Assembly: GCA_949752735.1 (NCBI GenBank)
Contig: OX457036.1
Location: forward strand, 158,501 to 222,500
Source: Lumbricus terrestris
Taxonomy: Eukaryota; Annelida; Clitellata; Crassiclitellata; Lumbricidae
Reading direction: 5' to 3'
Length of the DNA stretch: 64,000 nucleotides
A program made the position numbers and the translations under genes. The notes under the pieces are model-generated. The model searched no databases. It was not told the origin of the DNA and was given only the letters and a program-made list of their open reading frames with translations. Shown piece by piece: positions 1 through 11,734 of this stretch; positions within the stretch are counted from its first letter, which is position 1; each line of letters begins with the position of its first letter.

Positions 1-1439
1 TGAACATGCAAGGCAGAAAGTTATCAGAGCATGTTTAGTTCTATAGAGATTTCTGAACGTAGATTTAAGACTTTCACTGTCTGTATCATTCGTATCATTG
101 GTGCATTAATGCAAAGAAATTTTTTTTAAACCCAAAAGTATAGTAGTTAAAAACATGGTTGTCAATTTTCCAGGGGGCAAGTGCCCCCCCTTGCCCCTAT
201 GTGCGGGCGTCCATGGGCGCCCATGTGCACCAGTAGCCTATCATTTTGACATATGCAGCGTCCTGCTAAACAGGTGCTACAGCTGACCTAGTGTGACTAA
301 TAGACTATGTACACTGTTGTACAGCTGACCTAGTGTGACTATGTACTATGTACAGCTGACCTAGTGTGACTATGTGAGGCCAATATAGCAGATTCAACGG
401 TGGCGCCAGACATCTATAATTTTTTATTGTACAAGTCCTTCGCTAGGTCTACTGGTTGAAAATTAGAAACGCTCTGATTGATTAATAAGCATTGCAAAGG
501 CTACATAAGTCTAGACTACTTAGTACTTACCAACGATAAGAAATACTTTTCCCTTCAGCGTTTCCATTGTTACTACGATTACTACGAAGTGCGATTGTTC
601 GCTGTGCTCGATAGCTCTGCTTTATAATCGGTCGTCTATCGCCAGCTGCAGATGTAGCGTGCCACAAACTGACCTGTGAGCTACAGCAGGGCAAACGACA
701 AATGCGTCTAGTGTTTGTTTAGAATGAACCTTGTACCCTGAGCTGAGCCAATGTTCTTGACTGCCTATCCGACCTATATGTACTAAACGAATTAAGTCGA
801 GTCAAGGCTATTATTTAAGTCTACATTAACGCTGTCCATACTCATTATACTCTAGTAAGGACAGTCCTAACAACATGTAGGTTTGATTTACTACCAAATC
901 CTTAGCACAACGATGTACCGGGATATAGGACGCGATGCAGCATTAGTTTGGGGTCCATCCAATTGTAGTGAATAATAAACGCTGTGCTTAAAAGACCGGA
1001 GATAGTTTGAATCGATTTGCCGAGCATGGTCAAAATTAATTCATTAATAGTCAGCACTTCGTTTTGTCATTATTGGCTATTCCAGTGCATGACACTGAAT
1101 TATTCTATAGGTTACTGGAAGTTATAATAATCATTATTGAGTTCGTAGATTTTATTCATATTATATCAGTTAACTTTAAAACAGTATTTCTAAGTGAAAG
1201 AAAAAAGTAGCTAACGACTTCAAATTATTATTGACCTCGATGTCTAATAATATTTCTACTTTATGAATCATCAAATGCAAATAACCAGCCTAAATTTATA
1301 AATCTTCTGTGCTTATAATGCTCCAGTTAGATCTCCTCTGCGCCTCCGTCTCTCCAGTGTTGTTGGCCCCCAGCACCTAGCCAACCTTTCTTCATAGTTA
1401 AAATCTTTGTAGTTGGGCAACCCATTTTCGTAGCTCTTC
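1..1439. other. AT-rich non-coding sequence, no gene seen
   Basis: No coding region, RNA gene or splice-bounded exon is recognisable here apart from the short repeat at 279-378. A G- and C-run block at about 170-220 (CAGGGGGCAAGTGCCCCC, then GGGCGCCCATG) resembles the ends of the MITE-like elements found elsewhere in the window and is probably a fragment of one. Confidence 0.6.
279..378 (+). repeat. Short minisatellite, three copies
   Basis: The 20-mer ACAGCTGACCTAGTGTGACT occurs three times, starting at 279, 321 and 352, with spacers of 22 and 11 bases. Each copy carries a CAGCTG E-box core. No neighbouring gene gives it a role. Confidence 0.85.
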
Positions 1440-1474
1440 TTAGCGCGTTCTCCGGATTGTCCATATCCTGCTTC

Positions 1475-1605
1475 AGGCAGAGCTCTGCGCCGGCCGCGCC
1501 GCGCCGCCGCCGCCGACATTTCCTCGGCGCCGCCGCCGCCGATTTTCTTGGGTCGGCGCGCCGACGCCGCCGCCGCCGAAAATTTGCCGGCGCGCCCCCG
1601 ATGCC
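1475..1605 (-). repeat. GC-rich dispersed element, copy 1 (inverted)
   Basis: A run of GCCGCC/GCGCGCC blocks separated by short A/T runs, in otherwise AT-rich DNA. It reads in the opposite orientation to the copies at 3.3 and 56 kb: a GCTTCAGGCAGAGCTCTGCGCC flank (1471-1492) is the reverse complement of the GGCGCAGNGCTCTGGCTTCA flank of those copies. The open frame on the minus strand through it is composition-driven and not taken as a gene. Confidence 0.7.
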
Positions 1606-1639
1606 ACCTTAATTCCTGTATTTTTTGTTGTTGCATTTT

Positions 1640-2600
1640 TCATCTCTTGCATGATTTCGTGAAAAGGTTGTTGCGTCAGTTAAAAATATAATCTTTTTCT
1701 CATCAACTTCGATTATTCATGCATGTCAACACCGTTTTTTCATCAATGCTATGAAACCTATGATACCACCTATTCTTTCTGACTTTTGGAACAGCGTTCT
1801 TAGCGTTTAGATTTTGTGGATTTTGTGATTCGATTTGAATTATGGCAGCAGCGAAGATAAAAAGCACTCCAAGTAGGCCTAAGTGAATTGCTATGCCATG
1901 TGTGCGCGTTTTTGCCTGATAGCTAGTCCGACACTTTCCTAAGATGGAACAGAACCGTCTGCCCTCTAGTATTAGGATACACGTTACTATTACGTTGCAA
2001 ATACATGGCGGTCTGTAATTCTACATGTATGTAGGCGATTGGTCGCGTCTGCAGGCTTCTGATTCTCCATTACCGGCCAGTTACTACCTAATTCCTATTT
2101 TTCTTGCCAGTATCAAACTCCTACGCTGTACGTGACCTATGCGAAGTTGGTGATTAATTAAGCTTTCGAATATTAATAGGCCTGTCTATATGCAAAATGG
2201 AGCATGATAGGCAATTGGCAAATAGATCATATTTATAGTCAGCAATTTGAGAACATCTCACAAATGGGATCCGATTAGAAAAAGAGAAACACTTTCCCCA
2301 TAAAACAAGTGTAATTAACTGCGACTTGGCATGCTTAGATCGAAAGACTTGTGCATAGCAATTAGGTTTAAAGAAGATGCTAAGAGTTTCGCGTGGAAGT
2401 CGGTCGGATTATTGGACGATAAATCAGGAAAGTTGGTGAATTCTGATCAATTTTACTACTCAGTGTGCTTTGACAAAGGAAAATTTAAAAAATGCAAGTC
2501 CCCTCATCTGTTGACAAGATGCTTGACTTTGTATTCATTGACTATAGCTCCCACTTTGCGACAGACAAACATTTATTCGCAAACACAGTATATACGTATT
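1640..2600. other. Non-coding sequence, nothing recognised
   Basis: AT-rich sequence with no recognisable gene, RNA or mobile element. The open frame that begins at 2331 owes its length to the microsatellite that follows and shows no family resemblance. Confidence 0.55.
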
Positions 2601-2606
2601 GTACGC

Positions 2607-2960
2607 GCGTGTGTGTATGCATGTATGTTTGTGTGTGTATGTATGTACGTATGTACGTATGTACGTATGTACGTATGTACGTATGTACGTATGTACGTAT
2701 GTATGTATGTATGTATGTATGTATGTATGTATGTATGTATGTATGTACGTACGTATGTATGTATGTACGTATGTATGTACGTATGTATGTATGTACGTAT
2801 GTACGTATGTACGTATGTACGTATGTTTGTATGTATGTATGTATGTATGTATGTATGTATGTATGTATGTATGTATGTATGTATGTATGTATGTATGTAT
2901 GCATGTATGTATGTATGCATGTATGTGTGCATGTATGTATGCACGTCTGCATGCACGCAG
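2607..2960. repeat. (TATG)n / (TACG)n microsatellite
   Basis: About 350 bases of four-base units TATG and TACG with a few CATG/TTTG variants. A 4-base period has no stop in several frames, so it produces long spurious open frames (repeated M-Y-V-C and H-T-Y-I) on both strands. Confidence 0.97.
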
Positions 2961-3309
2961 CTATACAATTTTAGCAGGTCGCGTCAAGAAAATGGACCTC
3001 AAGAATTTGTGACGGGTCGAAGCGCAGGTCAACAGTAAAATAGTAAGGTAGCGCCGCCACTGCGCAAACAGTCCTCTAACTTCTATCAGTAGGTTACGTA
3101 AGCGGGAGACCTGGATTTGAAAAACGTTGTCAAGTGGCTTGTAAATCAAGCCCTTGTAGAATTGTTTATTTAAACGTCTATTCGGTGAATGATTGTTTCT
3201 CATGAATATTAATATGAGACCAGATAATTGCCGAAAAGTAATTGCTGAGCACATAGGTTGCTTTTGTAAAATTTTTGAAGATAAGTATGCGACCCTGGAG
3301 CACTAATTC

Positions 3310-3465
3310 CACGACGCCGCGCCGCGCCGCCGACGCCGACATTTTGAGGGCGCCGCCGCCGCCGATTTTTGTCTGTCGGCGCGCCGCCGCCGCCGACCAA
3401 AAATGACCGGCGCGCCGCCGCCGACACTGTCAAGTCGGCGCAGGGCTCTGGCTTCAGGTATGGAT
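3310..3465 (+). repeat. GC-rich dispersed element, copy 2
   Basis: GCCGCC and GGCGCGCC blocks alternating with A/T runs (GATTTTTGTC, CCAAAAATGACC), ending in GTCGGCGCAGGGCTCTGGCTTCA at 3433-3455. The same end is found at 56094-56116 and, inverted, at 1471-1492. The arms are self-complementary, suggesting a foldback element. No coding capacity. Confidence 0.75.
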
Positions 3466-3469
3466 TCCA

Positions 3470-4030
3470 TAGGCTACCTGGATGCAGTATTCCAACTGTG
3501 GCCTATCCGGAGATTTATACAGCTTCAGTATTGTATCCATGTACTGTTAATGACAGACACAAATGTGTAGAGTCTATTCAGACATCTCATGAGCATGATC
3601 CTGGAGCTAAAATTATAATCACCGCTTAATCTGAGGGAGAGCAGAGATAAATTAAGAGTTAAATTGAGTTGATGTCATTTTGCGAGTTTCATTGAGGAAA
3701 GCCAACGACCCCCAAATATGCGGATTGCAACCGAATAGATTATCAAGACTAGTGTGGAGAGTTAACCTGCAATCTGCTGGCGAAATACCACAATCTGCGG
3801 CCAACACCAAGAACAATAAGAGAATCGATTCTTGGAGTTGATCTGGAAAGATTCGCCACTGGAACACATCAACGAGGCCACCAAGAACTGTACATAGAGA
3901 CTCATTACAAGTTTGGGTACTGATGGTCGACACATTGAAGACAATTTGTTAAGGAATGTCAAGTTCATTTGATAGCAATTGTTATTTGAGATGTGACTTA
4001 ACAAAATCATTTTATGTAATTTTTTTGCGT
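3470..4030. other. Non-coding sequence, nothing recognised
   Basis: No gene, RNA gene or clear mobile element seen. Short open frames on both strands have no recognisable motif. Confidence 0.5.
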
Positions 4031-4034
4031 TACG

Positions 4035-4475
4035 TTTTTCAATAGTCAGTGAGTGGTCTCACATACGGGTGTGAGGCATGGACATTAAAGAAAGAGGAGG
4101 AAAGACGTAGACAAGCATTCGAGAACAAAATTTCTTAGAAGGATATTAAGAATCCCATGGACAAAAAAGTTAACCAACGAACAGGTGTAGAGTCTACTCC
4201 ATAGCATGAACAAAGCAAGAACTGTTGACCCACGTAAAAACAAAAAAGTTACGATACTTCGGACGCGTCATGAGACAGCAAAGGACAACATAGAATGATA
4301 GAAAACAACCTGATGACGGGACTGATGGAGGGAGAAGGAGGACGAGGAAAACCTGGAACGGCATGCATAAGCAACATCTTGAAATGGACCGGACTTTCGG
4401 GGAGGAGGCTAATGAACATGGCAGGAGATAGACAACTGTGAAAAATGCTCGTCAATTCGTGCAGCGTGGCGGAAT
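4035..4475 (+). mobile_element. Decayed non-LTR retrotransposon, C-terminal end of RT polyprotein
   Basis: Translation with frameshifts gives the family's typical C-terminal pieces: S-x-x-x-Y-G-C-E-A-W-T-L-K-K-E-E-E-R-R near 4045-4105, then R-R-I-L-R-I-P-W-T-K-K near 4137-4170, then a block with F/L-G-R-V-M-R and a G-R-G-K-P-type run near 4240-4400. Several frameshifts and stops show it is a dead copy. The family is a LINE of the type whose C-terminal domain follows the reverse transcriptase; the clade cannot be fixed by eye. Confidence 0.7.
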
Positions 4476-4499
4476 GACATGACATGATATAATCTCGCT

Positions 4500-4670
4500 A
4501 AAGTACCGTAATGTAAGTTTTGTTCTGTTTGAGATATTTCGATGAGGAAATTTGGCCATTAAACGTAAATGTGAATTGCCTTTAGGCCTATAAAATTATA
4601 TGTGAAAATTCTTAATTATGATCAAAGTATTGACAAAAAACCGTGTGGTGTCTTTTTAGGGCCTCTTAAA
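4500..4670 (+). mobile_element. Solo terminal repeat of a mariner-like element
   Basis: Diverged copy of the right arm of the 42.9-44.0 kb mariner-like element: TTTTGTTCTGTTTGA, then ATATTTCGATGAGGAAAT, then AAATGTGAATTGCCTTTAGG, then TATTGACAAAAAACC. Similar solo arms lie at 20.4 and 39.3 kb. Confidence 0.7.
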
Positions 4671-5427
4671 GATCCAAGCGAATTATAAATCCCGTCAACA
4701 TATCCGACACATACATGTAGGCTACTATTATGCGGCGTATGACCCTAACCCAAAATACTTAGAAGAAAAGCTTAGCATTCGCAACCTATACAACCGAGTA
4801 GGCCTAGTATTACGGACTTAGTGCAGTTATTATATTGTCAGTCAGACATACATGTAAGCCTGCATGTACACACACAATGTCACATACACACGCTCGCGCT
4901 CACACTCACGATCACCCTCTCTTTTTACGCTGCACCTGAACGCTAAGAGACCTCCTCTGCCTTACCTTCCAACGCATGTAGACAGCAGGCGCCCGGCCTC
5001 AATGCGAGCCTGGCTGAGCGTAGCCTATTAATGTGGTGCGGCTTGTGTGCGTAACATTGGGCCTGTATACAAACTATCCCACAAGTCATTTCGATAAGTA
5101 GGCTACATACTATATGAGTGCACGACCATGGTACACTGATGTCATTCAGCTGCGCTTGAAGCTACAGGCCATTTAATTGGAACACCGAATTGTGTAGCTT
5201 TGCAAATTTAAAGTTCAGAATGTCCGCTACACGTCTTGTCTGCGGATTTTCGTTTTTAGTAAACAAGTCTTAAGATGATTATTGTCAAGTTGTGTAATTT
5301 ATTTCATTTTATTGCGTGCACTTATAGCGTGCACTTTACGAAGAGCCCTGTGGGATAGTCTACTGTACGCATTACATACTATTCTATCCATTGACCATCG
5401 TCGTCTGCTAACCCTAAATCGTCCTCC
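4671..5427. other. Upstream flank of the sulfotransferase-like gene
   Basis: No gene seen. The segment contains a short CA-rich stretch near 4866-4920. It would hold the promoter of the gene starting at 5428; no convincing TATA box or initiator can be pointed to. Confidence 0.45.
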
Positions 5428-6746
5428 ATGGCTTTATGGAACTATCTCGTTCTAATTAGTCGCACAGCAAAGCTTGTTGGCTTCGTGTTACTGCGATGTG
5501 TTTACGTAACTTTACAACGCGTTGTCTGGAGGTTCAATGGGACGATTAGGCAGATGAGCGAGGCACTCAAAAATCAGACAACTACGAACGTTGCATACAA
5601 GTGCTCGATGTTGTGCTATTCTATGCGTTTGACTCGATGGTTTGTACATCAAGGAGCAACTTCATCTTCAGGCACAACAGGTTTGAGGATCCGAGATACA
5701 TCTTCGACAACAACCACGTGACACTCATTACCCTTGACGATGAATACGCGATCTTCGGAGAGGCCAGGCAGAAGGAAATGCAATTGTGGAAGATGGAATT
5801 CTCGGCTTTCATGAAGCTAGCGCAGCTGGAATATTGCAATCGTTTGCTACTCGATCCTCTTCTTCACTTCCATCGAATGGCGGAAGAGCTGGGCGATCCC
5901 AGATCGGAAATAGTTTTCCTCTTCAATGTTGGTCGTTGCGGATCAACATTCATGACACAGATAATGGAAAACACCGGCCAGTGTGTTTCCATATCCGAGC
6001 CTGGTCCGTTCTTTGTTGTTTTGCAGAAGCAACAAGAACAGACTGTAGAACGAGATGACCTGCTTCGATTGTGCAGAGACTCCGTCCGTTGGATTTGCAG
6101 GCCATGCACAAACTTCGAACCTCTGCTCTACTTTGTGAAGGTGGCGCCTTCTTGTACTCCCATTCTGCCAATTGTCAGCGGTGTTTTTCCTCACAGTAAA
6201 TATCTGTTCATGTACAGAAATGTGAGCAGTGTTGCCCAGTCATTCCATACCGTACTGCAGGAGCTTCCGTTCATGTTCATCATCAGTTCTGCAGCGAGGT
6301 TATCTAAGACGGTACGACGAAAGTTTCTCACGCAGTTTGGACTGTGGCAGCTGTTTGAAGAAGAAGGCGACGCAGTGTGGGATGATATGGTTTTAGCCAC
6401 AGTTGGTTTCATCAAGGTCTGTCAGACTTATTTGGAGTTTCGCAACAACAGCTTCCCAATTTCAGCCGTGCGATATGAGGACACTGTAAGCGATCCGCTG
6501 CACAGCATCAGAAGAATTTTCAATTACTGTGCTCTGCCCGAATCTCTGGTTGAAAGATCGCTGAACGGACTGAGTTTAGATTCTCAAAGAAATTCGCCAC
6601 TTTCTGTGGCCAGACTAAAGAAGCACAAACGTGGTGAATTCACGTCGGAATCGAAACGATTTTCCAACCGATTGCTGAGTCGATTCAACCTCCCTCTCAT
6701 CGGGGAGGATTGTCTCTTGGAAGGCACCATTACATTCCCAAAATGA
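5428..6746 (+). CDS. Sulfotransferase-fold protein, probable frameshift near N-terminus
   Basis: Single-exon reading frame for a PAPS-dependent sulfotransferase-like protein; substrate unknown. The main frame is open from 5550 to the TGA at 6744-6746. It contains N-V-G-R-C-G-S-T (codons from 5925), the 5'-phosphosulfate-binding loop, and Y-R-N-V-S-S (from about 6213), matching the 3'-phosphate-binding R...S segment. The only in-frame ATG near the start (5637) would cut off clearly conserved residues. An ATG at 5428 in another frame begins a strongly hydrophobic stretch (L-V-L-I...F-V-L-L) that looks like a signal anchor, as expected for a Golgi type II enzyme. That frame and the main frame overlap at 5550-5720, so a 1- or 2-base indel between about 5550 and 5600 is the simplest explanation; no intron with proper splice sites fits. 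Either a recent pseudogene or a sequencing error. Resembles a sulfotransferase-like family I recall from lancelets and echinoderms. Confidence 0.75.
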
Positions 6747-6890
6747 CTTCTGCACCCGTCTTCATCCGAGTCACTGAACGCGGATTCTTAGACTCTATGA
6801 TTTTTATGGAATTTAGGCTACATCTGAAATGGTAATGAAAACTATAATTATATACACTGGAAATCAAAACATACTTTGACAAGATCCTCC

Positions 6891-6896
6891 AATAAA
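6891..6896 (+). promoter_or_regulatory. Polyadenylation signal AATAAA
   Basis: Canonical hexamer 145 bases after the stop codon of the sulfotransferase-like gene, at the expected distance for a short 3' UTR. Confidence 0.65.
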
Positions 6897-6899
6897 ATC

Positions 6900-9483
6900 C
6901 TTAACGCTCAACTGTTAAATGTAAAATCTTCTTGAAAAAACCCACTAAAATATGGGAAAACTGGCTTTTAAAGATCAGTGAACCACATTTAACTCCTGTC
7001 AGTTATAGTTTAATAATCTGGACGATTTTTCATGTCATGATCTACGTATTCACTGCTCTTCCATTAATTTATTCTATTATGGACCATAGACGCTCTAAAA
7101 CATATTTTTGCTAAACTCCCTTTATGAAAGTGGTCTAAGCTAATCCGTTTCAATCTAGTGATTTCTGTAGCGCCGATATTAAAATGCTCAAGAATATTGG
7201 TCGATGATTGCTTGAAGTGAAATCGCAATGAAATAAGTCGCGAGTCCCTTCAAAACGCGAGCTATGCGTGGCAGCATCAGTGATTGATTACATATTATTT
7301 ATTTAGATTTAACCCTCGGGCTACCAAGATTTCTTTTGCGACATCGAAGTCCACTGGTTTTTGTGTTTCTTTTGAGATATCATATTTTGTAGTGCAGCAT
7401 TAGATTCAGCAAAACAAAATGGTATATTTAGTTTTAAAATAATTATATGAAAGCACCTTGAAATTATGCAAAATGGTTTACATGCAAACCGTCCATTGCA
7501 CACAACTTGTACCTGCCGCATAAACAAATAAGCTTATAAGATTCTGTGTGTTTTGAAAATGATCTATGTGTTCTACATGTAGGCCTAATAAAGCCAAATG
7601 TGCAACAATAGAAACTGGCAATAAGTCTGTTTTAGGTAGACCGACATGTATGATCAAAATGAAAAGGCATGTAGATATATATATATATCGCTAATCAACA
7701 TGAACTAAGAAATTATGCCATTGTTCCCGCCGGTCAAATAATGTGTCAATGGCATTTGAGCTATCGCAAGTTAGCCTACTCCCGTTCATGTACGAATGCT
7801 TTCTGCAAGCCGTTATCTTGCACACTTTACAGCACTGCTATGGGCCTACTTTGTTAGTATTCTTCTTCGACAGTCTAGGGCTATTCCCATACCAACCTAT
7901 GTACTGAATGGTGGCACACTTTCGACCTTTGCTACAGTGTACTGAGGCAGATTTCCGACTGGTCCGTTTTTCATGAACGGCGCGCTCTCGTGTGGTCTTC
8001 GTCACTGTCAGCTTCGATAATAATTAGCATTTCCTAAGTCATCTACAATATCTGCTTGAACTAATAGAAGTTTTAGCTGCTGTCATACAATTGCCTAAAA
8101 ATATCGGTTTGCGTTGTAATGCAAACAAACCACATTTTCATATATTTAAACTTTTTATTATGATCGCTTCCGGTTTTCAAGGAAATAATATTATAGGCAG
8201 TCCCACATTTCCTCTATAGAATGGCATAGTTTGTTCTTTTCACACTAAATTATGTAGGCGTCGTTTTTTCGGTTTTTGGTTTTCGATTCGTTGTATTCTG
8301 GTTTTTTATGTAACTTTATTTATTTACTGTCTATTTTTACTTTCTTTAATTTCATGTTGTCTTATATTCCTTACGTTTTCACCGTATTCTCAAGGATTCA
8401 GCTACCCTAACTGATGTCATTATTTAATTGCTTAACATTATCATTGTACAAATAGCCTACTAGGTCACTACTAGAAGTGAAATTTATGAGTTTTTTGTAT
8501 AAACATCTTAGACCTAGGCTATAAGTAACAATTTTATGTACCATTTATATCTTAGACACATTCTATAGTCTTTACTCCTGAATAGATTTTAATTGTGTTA
8601 TGTTGTCATGTTGATCAGCATAATCTTATGCGAACTTACCTATGTTCACAATTTAAATTTGAAAGAATTTGAATAGGCCTACCTTTAATTTTTCTCAATT
8701 TCTTACTTAACCAAAGCTATCAGAAATAATAAATGTTGTAGATTAATGTCACTTATAATTGAGTTTGACCTACGAATAAAGTTGTGCTATTTGCCGATTA
8801 AGATAAAATTACATAAGGAAGGTTTTTAAGTTTAAAATGCAGTTCAAGGTGTTACAAAGTCAAATTATTTACCGTTTCCTTTTTTGTTTTTTTTCGTGTT
8901 TTTTCGAATAAAACGACGCTTTTTGCGTTTTTATTCCGTTTCATATTTTTTACATCTTTTGTCTACTAGATTATTTTTCATACGAGGTGTAGCCTAATAG
9001 GGCAGATTTTTGTTGGGTGTTTGCATAATTATGCCAGACAGATTTTTATTGCGATCATCCGTAATTTAGAATTTTCTTGCAGCTATCAATATAAATTTAG
9101 TCAATCGGGCACACGCATGCTGCGATTGAAAATGTGAATCGATGCCGATCTTACATGTATTTCTTGTGTTAGCTACCTGCATACATTTCTGATGCATTCA
9201 TTGATCCTTGGTTGCTGTACAGTATTATAGGCCTACCTGAAAAAATTTCCCCATTTTGTGGATCCTAGGCACAAGTGCTCCCATCAACTTCTAAGCAACA
9301 ACAGGTGACTTTCACTGTGTTTGCAACTACAGTGATATTGTACTTAAGCGTTTTTTTTTCAGCATGCCAAGTTCAACCGTGCCTGCATGCAAGCTAACAT
9401 GAAGCCCATATAATACGCATGCATTCCCATACGGGCTCCGTATGGAGTCCAAATGGGTTCCATCTAATACTCATGCATAATAT
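6900..9483. other. AT-rich intergenic DNA
   Basis: No gene is recognised. TTTAACCCTCGGGCTACC near 7310 matches an element end also seen at 27.97 kb and, inverted, at 10.4 kb. A block at about 8185-8240 (reverse complement AAACTATGCCATTCTATAGA) matches repeats at 28.2 and 28.4 kb. A short (AT)n run lies at 7675-7690. The rest is unassigned. Confidence 0.5.
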
Positions 9484-9774
9484 CATGGGCGGAGACCTAG
9501 GGGGGGACAGGGGGGACGGTCCCCCCAATGAAAGTGTTGGGGGGACGGCCCATGCATTTGTCCCTCCCCAATGTTTGAGCGTGAAGACTTTTTTGGCGGC
9601 GAAAATAGAAAATTTCGTCGAGATTTGGCCGGATGACTAAAAAAAAAGTCATCAACTTTTTTGGCGGCGAAAATAACTTTTTTTGTTCGAGATTTCGCCG
9701 GTCGTCAGAAATTTTTCGGAAAATCTCGCGTCTTTTCCGTCCCCCCCCATTCTCGGCCCAGGTCTCCGCCTATG
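9484..9774. mobile_element. hAT-type MITE with perfect 8-bp target duplication
   Basis: Starts CATGGGCGGAGACCTAGG and ends CCAGGTCTCCGCCTATG, an imperfect terminal inverted repeat. It is flanked on both sides by the identical 8-mer CATAATAT (9476-9483 and 9775-9782), the target-site size of hAT transposons. It encodes nothing; a direct repeat of TTTTTTGGCGGCGAAAATA lies inside. Confidence 0.85.
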
Positions 9775-9866
9775 CATAATATGCTGGCAGGGAAGACCTC
9801 TACATGTTCGCAAAATTGGGACGGAAAGAAACACACTGGTAATAAATTGTGAAAACAAATTTTAAG

Positions 9867-10113
9867 GTGGGGGGGACGGTAGCGCAATGGATGACACGCT
9901 GGCGTAGAGTGCGAGAGGTAGCGAGTTCGAGCCCCCGTTGGGCGGACATGCTTTGTAGGCTGTTATTAGCGACGGACGTGTATTTGCAAAGCTGTCTCTT
10001 CTGTTAGTGGTTAGACCCAAGTTTAATTCAGATTACTGCATAACTTGTGAATGTAAAGCGCAGTGCGTTTTGAAGGCTCTTAATTCATTAAAGAAAATAT
10101 TATTATTAATATT
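9867..10113 (+). mobile_element. tRNA-derived SINE, copy 1
   Basis: The head carries a pol III box A-like segment (GTAGCGCAATGG) and a box B-like segment (GAGTTCGAGCC), followed by a tRNA-unrelated body and an ATT-rich tail. About 80% of the positions I compared match the copy at 13.8 kb, including GGCGGA-ATGCTTTGTAGGCTG and TGTAAAGCGCAGTGCG. Confidence 0.85.
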
Positions 10114-10202
10114 GAATGATGTTTGGCACTGATTTTCATTAGGTAGAAAGAACCCTATTTTCACACTTTCATGGAAAAAAGGCAAGCCGGGCATTAATGG
10201 GT

Positions 10203-10419
10203 TAATTGTGCGGAGGTATCCATCCCTTTTATACCTCGGCTATTATATCAAGCATAACTTTTGAATGGTGTGGGATATCATCGCAGTGTTTTTATCTTAT
10301 AATGTGTGTAAATGGACTCCTACAACTACCTAAAAATTTTAAATTTTACTCCGTATGAAACAAGGTTGATTGGTGGTAAGCCACCCACGGGGTCCCCCGT
10401 TAGTAGCCCGGGGGTTAAG
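10203..10419 (-). mobile_element. Possible piggyBac-like MITE bounded by TTAA
   Basis: The segment lies between TTAA at about 10203 and a GTAGCCCGGGGGTTAA end at about 10404-10418. The inside is homologous, in reverse complement, to 27.97-28.17 kb (shared TTCAAAAGTTAT and CTTGTTTC...ATTTTAAATTTT). TTAA plus CCC-type ends are characteristic of piggyBac elements, but no transposase is present and the boundaries are provisional. Confidence 0.45.
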
Positions 10420-10633
10420 GACATGAAGAAGTCATCTTGATGTCAAGCCTCAAGGAAATTACGTAAGAGTCTGAACAGATAGTGAAGCTCTCAGTATTGT
10501 CGGTCCTATTCTCGTCAACATCATCGTCATCGTCGAAAATCTAAATAGCTCTTCTTCAAGAAGCCCACTCAGAAGCGCTCTCTGCGCTGACCTACTTGAT
10601 GTCAGCTGTCATTAAGATCAATTATATGAAATC

Positions 10634-10635
<2 letters not shown>

Positions 10636-10664
<29 letters not shown>

Positions 10665-10765
10665 GATGATGATGGCGATTGCGATGGTGATTGCGATGAT
10701 GATGATGACGATGATGATGACTATGACGATGACGCCGACGGTGGCCGTGGCGGTGGCGATATTCA
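10636..10765. repeat. (GAT)n-rich degenerate microsatellite
   Basis: GATGAT/GACGAT-type trinucleotide run with interruptions; the acidic or methionine-rich open frames across it are artefacts of the repeat. Confidence 0.9.
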
Positions 10766-10769
10766 TGGA

Positions 10770-11340
10770 AAACAATGTAGATCCATTAGAAGTCGTGTCT
10801 ATTTTTTGCTCTGTACACGTATCTCAGAGCTACAAAGAAGTGCAGGTTAATAATACAACATTTGAACTGAATTGTGAACGAGTTTAGCTAACTGCCGTGC
10901 TTTCGTTGCAAGCTTCGAGTGTCCACCGACAACGAGTAATAATTATAATTGAATAGCCTATAATACAAGATACATGCGACGATAGCCGACACGTTCTCTT
11001 CCATTGCTTTGTTCGTCCGTAACATCAGCAAACTAACAGGTGCATGTATGCGAAGACGAACTTTGATTAGTTAACTTTGAGCAAAATAATTAATCAATAT
11101 CAATAACTGTACTTCTATCACATCACATTCAAGTGTGGTCAGACTTGGATTACAAACAAATAACTTCATAGAGATGCGTTCAACAAGACATGCAATTGAA
11201 AGGTTTGCGAGATCACACGCGGAGAATCCAGCTATATTATACACCGAGACGTCACATGAGTTCCAGCAACATCCATGAGACTACGCAATTTATGCAGCGG
11301 TCAAATTGACCGTTGATGATTGACCGACGGATATGAATGG
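10770..11340. other. Non-coding sequence, nothing recognised
   Basis: No gene, RNA gene or mobile element identified. Confidence 0.5.
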
Positions 11341-11344
11341 AAAT

Positions 11345-11640
11345 GCGCCGTGTAGTATCAAGGGTGAACTGGAACTTGGAAAATTTATCAACCACGTCTC
11401 CCAAAGAAAAAATGCCTCAATATAACTCAATTAGAGCTGCTTTGTAGGCATGGGCGGAGTTTATCAGAGGCTAGGGGTTAAACCCCCGAGAAGGCCCGGA
11501 AAACAATTTTACGGAATTTTTTAATATTTTCTATTTTTGGCAGGGAAAATGCATATTCTTCTGAGATTTCGAACGGAAGGACTAAAAAAGGTCACCAGCA
11601 GTTTGGATCTGGAAAATACTATAATTATGAAAATATTGTC
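11345..11640. repeat. Segment duplicated at 15.48-16.03 kb
   Basis: GAACTTGGAAAATTTAT, CTCCCAAAGAAAAAATGC, CAATATAACTCAATTAGAGC and the following MITE start all recur in the same order at 15.48 kb. Here the sequence runs without interruption, so it represents the empty state of the SINE insertion found in the other copy. Confidence 0.85.
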
Positions 11641-11734
11641 GGCACCGCTCCTTTGGATTTGGACCAAGTCTCCGCGTTCCGAAACCCAAGTTATTTTTAG
11701 CTCCTTCAAGAACTGAAACCAAACTCCGCCCATG
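11449..11734. mobile_element. hAT-like MITE
   Basis: Starts CATGGGCGGAGTTTATC and ends ACCAAACTCCGCCCATG, a terminal inverted repeat of about 13 bases. The flanks TTTGTAGG and CTTGTAAG are an imperfect 8-bp duplication. The related copy at 38105-38259 shares the same ends. No transposase. Confidence 0.75.

Noticed and set aside
1313..1636. Minus-strand frame through the GC-rich block
   Set aside because: Ala/Arg-rich composition artefact of GCC repeats; the same element elsewhere has different frames.
2331..3038. Open frames of 97-235 codons on both strands over the (TATG)n tract
   Set aside because: Length comes from the tetranucleotide repeat; no non-repeat motif.
9867..9960. Possible tRNA genes (box A/box B) here and at 13.8 and 15.8 kb
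   Set aside because: The heads continue into SINE bodies and tails, and no cloverleaf with intact acceptor stem was found.
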